DNA of 64,000 nt from Schizochytrium sp. TIO01. Taxonomy: Eukaryota > Sar > Bigyra > Thraustochytrida > Thraustochytriidae. The stretch's first letter is position 1. Each line of letters opens with the position of its first letter. The stretch is from NCBI GenBank assembly GCA_004764695.1, contig SMSO01000037.1:1596247-1660246 (forward strand), written 5' to 3'. The notes beneath the pieces were generated by a model that was not told the DNA's origin, did no database searches, and saw nothing but the letters and a program-made list of their open reading frames with translations. Below, in pieces: positions 21,044 through 29,776 of the stretch. The translations under genes and the position numbers were made by a program.

Positions 21044-23380
21044 CTGAAATGATGGTTGGCGAGGGAGAAGTGACCTTTAAAAAAAGGAAGATGAGAAATT
21101 CTGATGCACTGAAAGTGAAGAGGGACTAGATTCGATTTCCATTTGATTGTGAATAGTATGGACGATGAACTGCATATGCAATTTGTGGTATCGTGGAACC
21201 TGGGACCTAGTCAGAGCTAGCTAGCATGCAGAAAAGCTCAGGCAAGGACTCAGAGAGAGAGAGAAACTTGAGCTACTTGAACGCGAAAGCTGCGATTGCA
21301 GATAGCCATTGTGCCCAAGCCCTTAGGTTCGGAGCCAGCACCTTTGCAATATCATATTGTGCGATGACGAAACCAAAACAACAACTGCTCCTAGTAAGGA
21401 GCGCGTGGTCGCAAGCATTGAATCTTCTCCGCAGGAATTTGTTGGCCATCCACGGCAGTCCAATGACAAGTTGTCAGCCTACGCTCAGCTCTTTCCGAAG
21501 CTGGGGGCATCAAGAATTGACTGAGCGCGAGAGAGGAGCATTGCTGATTTGACTGACGGTGGCTTATAGAATGTTGGCAGTGGAAACCTTGACACCACGA
21601 ACACCTGGAAATTAAGAAGCACTTGGCAGACGCGACTAGATTCCATGGTACCTTGGAAGCTAGCTTTTACAGGGCAATCAGTGGCATAGAAACGCGGAGG
21701 GCCCTTTGGTGTGAATAGATCAGTGCCGAATCGCAATCGCCGAAAAGGACATGGAGGCCGCGGCACCGCATCGCTGCCAGAGAACGCCACTCAACACTAC
21801 CTAAACTATTGGGAACCTCTGGAGAACTTCAGCCACAAAGAAATGAGTGAAGGAGACCGACCACTGAAGCGCCTGGTGTCCTCATGAAAGAAAAAAGAAG
21901 ATTACAGTGCTCAAGAATACTGCTAAAAGGACGCAACCCTTCGATGTCATTCTAACTCTCACTACTTGGATGTATATGTATATATATATATGTATGAAAA
22001 TTAAAGATTTGAATGAGACCATGGTGCCACAGGAATTATGAGCATGGAAAGAATTAGGAGGGGGAAAGGTATGGGAACTTTTTCCTTTTGCTTGAGCCTC
22101 CTTCCTTGTAAGAGCATGCCCACAGAGACCAGCGAGAAAAAACAAAACATATATTCACTCCTGTTTATTAGCAGAAAGAACTTGCGAAATGCCAGGAAAT
22201 TAGATGATTAGAGCCATACTAGTAAGTTTCTGCTTTTGGCTAACTATATAGGTAAGTAGACATCGTCGTATTCGGCGAAACCATGGTTGCCTTCACTTTT
22301 CCCCTTTTCGCTCCTCCCCTCGCGAATGCGAGTAATTTTGTTTGAGGATATCTTGTTCAGAAATTTAGGGAAGGCGAGACTTGAGTTTCTCAGTCAGGTA
22401 AAGCGTTTGTTATTTATGCCCCCTGCATGAGCTAGCTGATTTTACTTTCTCTTTGCCAAAATCACCCTCTGTAAAATTTAAACTTTTAATCTGAGGACCA
22501 CAGATTTATTGCTGATACGCTGTTAGTTTTGACTTCTCCACATATGCAATATGGGTAAATTCTTGAGTCAAACGATTGATGGGTATAGTCTCTAACTAGC
22601 GAGAGTGTCACATATATGACGAGACTCATATATGTAAGTGGGTATGGTTATGGTGTTATCATATTTTTCGTTGTAGAGCTATTATGGAGCAAGAGCAGAA
22701 GCTAGAAATCAATTGAAATCGCCAGTAAAACCTAGACGCTATGTTGATTTCCACCAAAATAAGAATAAATAGCAGGGAGAGTGGTACTTCAATCTGAGAT
22801 ATGTATAATGCATAATTCTTCTGCTAATTCAGACTACCTGCATCATATTTGAACTTGTACTTGTTTTGAGAAAAAATATTGAAAGATGCATTGTCTGCTT
22901 CTCCAGATTTAACCGCAATAGTATGTTAGGTTAGGCAATTAATGTTCCTTCCTACACAAGACGGGTGATCTGGACTCAACAATGTAAGACTTAATATCAC
23001 AAATAAATTAATCCCATCAATATCAATGTGCTGCCACTCTTATCTGTCTATTGCTTAACGGAAGCAACCGTTTCTGAGCTTCTCAACAAAAATCTTAATT
23101 TACGCCTTGTCCCTTGCTATTTCTTGCAACTGCCTTATATTTTAAGAGCAAGCAGAGTATAGGAGATTTAGCCAGCTCTGTACCTGATAATCATTTGAGA
23201 GCCATTTACCATTCAGCGAAAAACGATAACGCTTCATGGGCAGGAAAAATCAAGACATAGTCCATTGGCATGCTGACAGAGTCGGTCGTGACCATTTATT
23301 AGGTAACTAATCAACTTAAAGATAAATAGATAGGCACGTATGTATAGTACTCTACGAACTAAAAGGTAGGTAGTACAGTA

Positions 23381-23387
23381 TATAAAT
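23381..23387 (+). promoter_or_regulatory. Possible TATA box
   Basis: TATAAAT lies 88 bp upstream of the ATG at 23475, a plausible distance for a core promoter with a short leader. This is sequence resemblance only, in an AT-rich background where chance matches are common. Confidence 0.25.
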
Positions 23388-23474
23388 GCTGCAGATACAA
23401 TATTCTATCAAGCTATCACTTCTGCAAGCGCAGCTTTACTTGCAGAGCAAACTCGCAAGCAAACTCGCCTTGCA

Positions 23475-24275
23475 ATGACAGGTGAGTCGGTAGAGGCAAA
23501 ACCAGAACGGCCGCTTGCACCCTTTGGCTGGAATCTTGTCGGGGTGACCCTACGTGAGGCTTTACGAGGGCTCCAAGACGACGATGGACTTTCTGACGAG
23601 GCCTCTCGGCTCGCCGAAGACCAGCTAGAACTGTCGATGCAAGCAGCAGTATCGCAAGCCGTGGCTGCTGACTTTGCAGCACAAGAACAAACTGCAGAAG
23701 CTTTGCTTGGAGAACGCCCTCGCAAGCGAAGACGTGAGCGAAAAGGAACGATGCGTGAGGCACCTGCAGGGCATCGTGTGAAGCTTCAGCCCGCTGCGAA
23801 CTTGCAAGCGCAAGTGAAAACATTCAAGATACTTAACGGAGACATTGCCTTTGAATTGAAAGATGTACGATTAACTACCCACCATTGCGGGATCTATCAT
23901 TGTGAAGAGGCTGGGTTAATAGCCGCAAACCCCCATAAGAACAAGCAAGACATCTCACATGGCCTTGGTCTGTGGACACCTGTCAAGATGCACAATGCAG
24001 GTTCAAAGACCAACCAGACAGGTCTTGTTGAAAGTAAAAATATAGCATCTGCTTCGTGTTTGAGTTCAAATAATAAGGAAACGAAAACAAGAGAAGATAA
24101 TATCCATAATTCTGATAGGAACAGCAACAATAAGAACCTTACCAATCACAAAGATGACACTGATGCTGGTGGACCATATAATAGCAGAGATGACAACCCA
24201 GTATCTCCATCATCTGCATCTTCACCGGAATCGTCTCCAGGGTCTTTGCGTGGTGTTTTTGTAGATTCTGAGTAG
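23475..24275 (+). CDS. Hypothetical nuclear-type protein, low-complexity C-terminus
   Basis: 266 residues. The first 90 are Ala/Glu/Leu-rich and probably helical (QAAVSQAVAADFAAQEQ), followed by a basic nuclear-localisation-like cluster PRKRRRERKG (about 81-90). A short hydrophobic/Cys-His segment follows (TTHHCGIYHCEEAGL). The last 100 residues are Asn/Lys/Asp/Ser-rich and look disordered. No family is recognised. The start codon is followed at once by a donor-like CAG|GTGAGT, but the frame stays open with coding-like composition, so I prefer an unspliced gene. It converges with CPSF2, leaving only 52 bp between stops, so the 3' UTRs probably overlap. Confidence 0.55.
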   Translation: MTGESVEAKPERPLAPFGWNLVGVTLREALRGLQDDDGLSDEASRLAEDQLELSMQAAVSQAVAADFAAQEQTAEALLGERPRKRRRERKGTMREAPAGHRVKLQPAANLQAQVKTFKILNGDIAFELKDVRLTTHHCGIYHCEEAGLIAANPHKNKQDISHGLGLWTPVKMHNAGSKTNQTGLVESKNIASASCLSSNNKETKTREDNIHNSDRNSNNKNLTNHKDDTDAGGPYNSRDDNPVSPSSASSPESSPGSLRGVFVDSE

Positions 24276-24327
24276 AGCAGCTTTGATTCTGGCCTCATCC
24301 ATCCCCATTCTTTTAAACAGTTGTCTG

Positions 24328-27186
24328 TTATACCTGAATATATGAACTGTAGACTATTTCACGAACTTTAAAGTATGTTGCTGAAACAGGCCCTTCAACA
24401 AGAACCTGTTGTCCTCCATTTTCCAACAAGACTGTTACAGAATCCTTGCAAACAATGTAATTGTCCACCAGTCTTGGGTCGACCTCGTCTTTAAACTCCT
24501 CAAGTTTCTTGAAGATCTCATACTTTGATACTGAAGTGAATACCAACTGCGGTTCTTCTGACCGAGCCTTTGGCTCAGGAAGCGGACGTATTACTGGCAT
24601 TCGTGCGCGGCCTGTATTGAGCATAGCTGTGCCTGAAACAGTACCGTCAAGAGCAGTAGCGTCCTCCAGGGGTTCAACAAGCCCCTCTACATAACGAATG
24701 CCGATGCGAGTCGGACCAACATTTCCAGCTCCCCTGGATCGACGAGCCTTTTTGGTGTCACCAAGCATCAACGCACGCGGCGCACTGTATAGAGGATAAG
24801 CTGAGTCAAAGAGACCACGATCAAGCTCAACACGCCACATTCCTACATCAGATGAAACGTCCACGGTCTCGCTAATTTGTGGGCCCACTGCAGTTTGAAT
24901 TGCACTATCTAAACAACGTTGAACCATATTTTTCGTATCTTCATCGGTTCCATGGACGATGACAACCTTGCGTAGACCTGTAGGCTTGAGAAGCCCGACA
25001 ACATGCATAATATCAAGGCCACTTGCTCGTCCTTCCATATCTACGAATGCAAGAGAGCATCGCAAATACAATGGCACATCTTCCGTTACGCATGTTCGTG
25101 GGAGATTTTGCCGCCTTTCCCGAGGAAGGAGTGCGTCCATAAGTGCGTTGCCTTGCTCACGGCGACGCTTACGTCGTTTCCGAACTGGCTCCCCTTCACC
25201 TCCTGCTCCAGGTTCACCGCCCTCAGTACCTTCCACAGTGGCACCTCCGCCTGCAACAGACTCGCTATCGAGATCATCATCACTTGCTCCGTAAGGGTCA
25301 TCATCATCATCATTGATAGCCCCGTTACCAGCCTCATTTCCATCCTTTGCCTCGGCAGTACCAGTACCTTCAGCTGTACCAGTGCCACCAATCATATAGT
25401 CTTCGTCTCGAATAACCTCGCCATATTCATCCCAACGCTTTGTTCGTTCGGGCTCGTAAGCGCTAAACATGCTTCGGCTCGCATCAGAAGAGCGACTCGC
25501 AAATACTGCGAAAAGGCCTCCGCCAGTGCGCGCAGCATCATCACTGGTAGCTTGAGTTGAACTTTGTTGGCGAACCAAAGCTGCAGTTGGGCGGCCATTG
25601 TTTCCAGTATCACCAGGTGCCCCGAGAGCAGCTCCGTTCGTAGCGACCTCACTGGAAGCTGGGACGCCTTCTTCCTCTGCTCCACCATCTTGCTCAATCA
25701 TTTTATCGATGTCAAGATCCTCTTCCATACCATCCATTGCCATATCATCACGAAGTGCCTTGGCCTCCTCTTCTCTGTGCTTGCGACGCATTTCTGCCTG
25801 GACTCTCTCGCGCTGCTCCATGCGCCAACGTACGAGGTCCTGACCAGTTTTGTACTCCCAGTGTGGCATTGCCAGCTCTACTCGCATGTTGGCTGTCTGG
25901 AGCTGGTCTGTTCGTTGAGACTGTAGCTCATCATAGAATCGTCGGGCCAAGGAATCACGAACCATTGAACGATCCGTAAGAAGAACCATGTGGCCCTCAG
26001 TGGATCCATAGTAAGCCAATAGTTGGCGGGCGGCACCGCTTTCGAGAGAGCTTGAGGATGCCAGGACGACCTTTGGGTCGCGGATGTTATGGACTTGCTC
26101 CACTGTAGCAACGACTTGAACGTGACTTAATTCAAATGGGTTGCGGCGGGTTTTTTCAAATTCCGCTGCAATATCCTTGTGCATATATTCGATATTAGTT
26201 CGGGCAAAGTCAAGAACAGAAGCGGCAGAAGTAACGAGAACGATAGGGTAAGTGAGCTTGTTCTTAGTAAAGTACGAGTCAAGAACATAAAGAAGCTCAA
26301 GCAAACGGCCACCACTATCAACAGGCATGAGAACGTTGCGGTTACGGCGAAGTACAGTAAGGACTTTACGCCAGAGGTCTTCGCGCCGCCGCATCATATC
26401 ACGTGCTGGTCTACGAAAGTTATATGCGTCTGTAATCATAAGAGTAGGTTTGAGACGATCAATCTTAGAGAACATGCCTTCAAGGTGACTATCACGGGCG
26501 TGGTTAAAGTCTACCGCATATAGAATAACGTCAGGTTCGCGACGAATACGCCACATGGCCCCACCGAGGATTCGTCCTGCAGCAAGAGCGTCGATCTCAA
26601 TTGGGCTGACAGACTTACCACGGACGGTAATTGGGAACTCGTAACCGATGTCTTTGATACGTTGCTCGAGCACGTCCACGTCATCGAGGTCAAAGGCATC
26701 GAAGGGGCGCTCCCTAGCGCGAGAGATGTAAGCATCATAGAGGAACTGAATTCCCAACTGTTTTGTCGGATTTGTCATGTAGATTGCAGCAGATTCGTTC
26801 AATTTGAACTCTTTCATGACGTATGGAAGACCTCCCATGTGCTCGAGATCAGCGAAGCTGATGAGAACGAGATCAACAGTGGGAACCACAGCGCGAAGAG
26901 GTTCAAGAATAGCAGGGTCAAAGTTGTCATTCCATCCGCAGTCCAACAGGATGCGAGTGTCATCGATCTGCAAAAGATACGCCAGAGGGTCTTCATTGTG
27001 GGCTCCGCACAGCGGCGTGAAAAGCACGCGCTCGTCCATAGAGCTCGGCTCCTGATCATGGCCACGGGCCTCCACAAGTGCATTGCTTCCACCCTGGGCA
27101 GCAGTGCTCTCCTCACGCGAAGGAGCAGGAGGAGAGCTCTCACGAGCAGCACCGTTGCTGGTCGCCTCGCCATCCTCAGAAGCCAT
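24328..27186 (-). CDS. CPSF2: Cleavage and polyadenylation specificity factor subunit 2 (CPSF100-like)
   Basis: 952 residues. The family is the non-catalytic partner of the CPSF73 endonuclease in the mRNA 3'-end cleavage complex. A disordered N-terminal extension (1-52) precedes a metallo-beta-lactamase fold (about 54-250) with the family signature LLDCGWNDNFD (80-90). The metal-binding HxHxDH motif is replaced by FADLEHMGGL (111-120), as expected for the pseudo-enzyme CPSF100 rather than CPSF73. A beta-CASP domain follows (about 285-420), then a charged helix (450-485), a long acidic/Gly-rich disordered insert (490-665), a basic cluster RKRRKRRR (669-676), and the conserved C-terminal RMMBL-type region (about 700-790, KVVIVHGTDED). 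Human CPSF100 is shorter; the extra length is in the N-terminus and insert. It converges with the gene at 23475. Confidence 0.92.
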   Translation of the reverse strand: MASEDGEATSNGAARESSPPAPSREESTAAQGGSNALVEARGHDQEPSSMDERVLFTPLCGAHNEDPLAYLLQIDDTRILLDCGWNDNFDPAILEPLRAVVPTVDLVLISFADLEHMGGLPYVMKEFKLNESAAIYMTNPTKQLGIQFLYDAYISRARERPFDAFDLDDVDVLEQRIKDIGYEFPITVRGKSVSPIEIDALAAGRILGGAMWRIRREPDVILYAVDFNHARDSHLEGMFSKIDRLKPTLMITDAYNFRRPARDMMRRREDLWRKVLTVLRRNRNVLMPVDSGGRLLELLYVLDSYFTKNKLTYPIVLVTSAASVLDFARTNIEYMHKDIAAEFEKTRRNPFELSHVQVVATVEQVHNIRDPKVVLASSSSLESGAARQLLAYYGSTEGHMVLLTDRSMVRDSLARRFYDELQSQRTDQLQTANMRVELAMPHWEYKTGQDLVRWRMEQRERVQAEMRRKHREEEAKALRDDMAMDGMEEDLDIDKMIEQDGGAEEEGVPASSEVATNGAALGAPGDTGNNGRPTAALVRQQSSTQATSDDAARTGGGLFAVFASRSSDASRSMFSAYEPERTKRWDEYGEVIRDEDYMIGGTGTAEGTGTAEAKDGNEAGNGAINDDDDDPYGASDDDLDSESVAGGGATVEGTEGGEPGAGGEGEPVRKRRKRRREQGNALMDALLPRERRQNLPRTCVTEDVPLYLRCSLAFVDMEGRASGLDIMHVVGLLKPTGLRKVVIVHGTDEDTKNMVQRCLDSAIQTAVGPQISETVDVSSDVGMWRVELDRGLFDSAYPLYSAPRALMLGDTKKARRSRGAGNVGPTRIGIRYVEGLVEPLEDATALDGTVSGTAMLNTGRARMPVIRPLPEPKARSEEPQLVFTSVSKYEIFKKLEEFKDEVDPRLVDNYIVCKDSVTVLLENGGQQVLVEGPVSATYFKVREIVYSSYIQV

Positions 27187-27229
27187 GACGAAGGCAAGAG
27201 AAAGGGTTGCCTGAAGAAGTCTAACGAAT

Positions 27230-27230
<1 letters not shown>

Positions 27231-27260
<30 letters not shown>
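27231..27260. repeat. (AT)n microsatellite, about 15 copies
   Basis: A near-perfect alternating AT run immediately upstream of the CPSF2 coding start, probably within its 5' UTR or core promoter. Confidence 0.9.
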
Positions 27261-28622
27261 CGCTCCTGACTCGCACGCCTATCCAGATATGCGAAGAGAG
27301 CAGGGCACGTAGTTGCCCAGACTGAGATTGAGATTGATTGAGGTTGAGTTTGATTGAGGAAGTCACCAAATTATAAACAATGAAATCAGTAAGCAATGAA
27401 AAAATGAAAAAAATGAGAGGTGTCTAGCTATGTATTAGTGGCTACATACTACCCAGGGAGGAACCTATCCTATTAGTAGCTATTCTTATAGTCTTGCTTC
27501 ATATGAATTTTTATTAGGCCAAGGCGTCTCACGGAGTGCCTGGAAATCAGCACAACAAAAGCAGGCGACAATTACTTTAGAGTTTAGGAGACACTCATTG
27601 ATAAATTGAACTTGGGTATTAGTCTAGTTTTGATCCGGCAGTTATTGTATTGATGATGAGAATGATGATATCTGATGCATAACTCACTTCACACTTATCC
27701 TCTTCAGGAAAACGTTCACATTCACGTTTAAGTATTTCTTCATCAATCGCGTATAGGCCATACACGATGCATTTTCAATCTTGAACCATATTTGGCAGGA
27801 CCCTATGACAATACCCATAAAGAATAATATATGGACATGAACAGTAGTGCGAAATGTTCTATTTGCTTGATGTACATTTATTTAGGAGAATTAGCTTTCA
27901 AATTCAAAATCGAATTTTCAGTAAAGATGAAGTTCTAACCACAAGTTTTCGCAGCTCATAATTTCGATGTCATGATGGCAATAACTTTGCGCGTCTTTGA
28001 ACTTCATGCGAAGCCATAATCCAGACATCTCTAGGAGTTATTGCAAGATTTGGAATGTTGAAGGCAGTGAATCAGAAAATGAACATTTAGAATAGCAAAC
28101 GACAAATGACCTATTACTGATCATAAAATTGCGGCAATTAAGTGGCTATCTTTGCGTACTGGCTTTGAACTCATTCTGTAATACTGTTCATTACAATATC
28201 ATACAGTTCACGAGAATGCAATTAGAATAGAACTTAACTACCGATTGGTAGCCATAATAGAGTCTTGATTCACACATTTGCTTACATCCCTCTATGTTGG
28301 GTTTCCCTCCGCAAGGGTCTAAATGTAACATGTTATTGTCAGTATATTCCTCTTTCGCATCTGCCGCCAATATCAGATTCAGTTTCTCTATTATAGACTT
28401 TGCATCTTTTTCACACAGTAAAAGGTAAGCCTATATGAAAATTAGGAATTGCAGACCTCACTGTTAACTTGTAGTACGTGTTCATTGGATAAGCACAATT
28501 CTTAATGAAGGAGTTCCACGGTGCCACAACACCTTAATGCCGAATTCTGATATAGTCCTATGCAGGTCTTACTATTTCATTAATAATCTCGCTTCCAACC
28601 AGCTGTGCCATCCCCTTAGACT

Positions 28623-28654
28623 AAACCAAACCAAACCAAACCAAACCAAACCAA
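28623..28654. repeat. (AAACC)n array, about 6 copies
   Basis: Perfect pentanucleotide repeat 80 bp upstream of the Yae1-like ATG. It does not match any common telomere repeat. Confidence 0.85.
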
Positions 28655-28733
28655 TTGGGCCTATATTTCTGTCTCACAAACTTCTCTTGGCTTGATCCCC
28701 CTTTCCCTGTCTCATAATTCATATTTCTTCGCA

Positions 28734-29117
28734 ATGTCTGCTTCTGACCGTGAGATGGCTGCCATGGCACGTCGTTTGCGTGCCCTTGGTGTTCAAGATG
28801 GTGTTGCTGCGGAAGAGACTGACAATGCGGCGGTGGACGCTGCCTTCGACGCAGGCTTTGGTCCTGCCTTTGCACGTGCGGCTGGTGTGGGCAGAGCACT
28901 GGGAAGGTTGCGTGTGGTAGCAAACCCGCCTTCACATGAGGCGAAACAGCTGTATGCAGTGGCAGCACAAAGAAGGTTCACGGAGGGTCAAGACGCAGAG
29001 AGAGCGCTAACGGAGAAAGTACCTGCGCTTAAAGCGCTGAGGGAAGGTCTTGGAGAATGCAGCAGCGGAAATAGTGGCTGCAAGATTACTCAAGTCGAGA
29101 CAGAGAACATTGCGTGA
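28734..29117 (+). CDS. Yae1/Lto1-like protein
   Basis: 127 residues from the ATG at 28734 (context TTCGCAATGTC). An upstream in-frame ATG at 28692 would add 14 hydrophobic residues and is less likely. Residues 18-65 show the spaced Gly/aromatic pattern of the Yae1 N-terminal domain: LGVQDGVAAEE, then AFDAGFGPAF, then GVGRALGRLR. In yeast and human, Yae1 with Lto1 is the adaptor that brings the cytosolic Fe-S targeting complex to the ribosome-recycling ATPase Rli1/ABCE1. The remaining 60 residues are polar helical, ending in a short unconserved tail. The Gly pattern is degenerate, so Yae1 versus Lto1 cannot be decided. Confidence 0.6.
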   Translation: MSASDREMAAMARRLRALGVQDGVAAEETDNAAVDAAFDAGFGPAFARAAGVGRALGRLRVVANPPSHEAKQLYAVAAQRRFTEGQDAERALTEKVPALKALREGLGECSSGNSGCKITQVETENIA

Positions 29118-29776
29118 GATGACAACTTCATGCACGACAGCGAATCTGCTCGGGTAAAATTCCTAGCTATCGGAACGAGTTGTCAGTAGTTTAACGCGAA
29201 GGTCCATGATTTCTTATTCATCGCACTTTTTTAAACACATGTCGAATATGGCATACATGTCAATGAGTCTGAATGGATTCCTCGAAAGATGGATGCCAAC
29301 AAGAATATTACCATGAGCTCAAAGAGCTGGGCCAGGTAATCGTAAAATTTATGCAGATGTAGAGACCTTGTGGGTGATGAAAATGTGGAAGCAGTGAATG
29401 GATGAATGATTGAGTGTACGGTGTTTTGACTGCGAAAACGCGCGGGAGTTGTGGCATATTAGAAACAAATGCAATTGCAGACAATATTCGCGTATACCAT
29501 GAATAAATGTCAACAGCGAGGAAACTCAAAAGTTTTATCCTCATGCCTAGTCATTGCAATATTTTGTTTCATTTATTTATTCGGCTACTAGCTGGCGTGC
29601 AACGGGAACTGATGCTATTGACTGTTTACTATACAATTCATGCTGGGTTCTACCTTAAGTCATCGCACCATGCTTGATCAAGATGTTTGGAAAAAACAAA
29701 AGCTTATCACAAGAGGATCAAGCTATCATTTCTTTTGTTTGGATATCATTGTAAATCAAAGGTACTCAGCAAGATT
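29118..29776. other. Intergenic region between convergent genes
   Basis: 0.66 kb holding the 3' ends of the Yae1-like gene and the Tudor-like gene. No gene recognised. Confidence 0.5.

Larger units (their letters stand above)
18170..23474. other. Large AT-rich intergenic region, no gene recognised
   Basis: 5.3 kb, strongly AT-rich, with homopolymers (10 G at 19108-19117; 22 A at 21022-21043) and TA tracts. About 21200-21900 is visibly less AT-rich and carries overlapping frames of 100-110 codons on both strands, none with a recognisable product. Promoters of the divergent flanking genes should lie at the two ends. Confidence 0.55.
27187..28733. other. Intergenic region between divergent genes, no gene recognised
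   Basis: 1.5 kb separating the starts of CPSF2 and the Yae1-like gene. It holds an (AT)n tract 45 bp upstream of the CPSF2 ATG and an AAACC pentanucleotide array near the other end. No convincing open frames. Confidence 0.5.

Noticed and set aside
21226-21790. Overlapping 101-108-codon frames on both strands in the large spacer
   Set aside because: No recognisable motifs and low-quality composition, and the two frames overlap each other. I cannot support either as a gene.
23485-23490. Strong splice-donor-like CAG|GTGAGT just after the ATG of the 266-residue protein
   Set aside because: The frame continues open for 260 codons with coding-like composition and no matching acceptor gives a better protein, so an unspliced model is kept.
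24328-27186. CPSF73 (catalytic endonuclease) as an alternative identity
   Set aside because: The HxHxDH metal site is replaced by FADLEHMGG and the long acidic insert fits CPSF100, so it is the non-catalytic subunit.
28692-28733. Upstream in-frame ATG for the Yae1-like gene
   Set aside because: It would add 14 residues unrelated to the family. The ATG at 28734 has a better context and begins a typical MSAS N-terminus.
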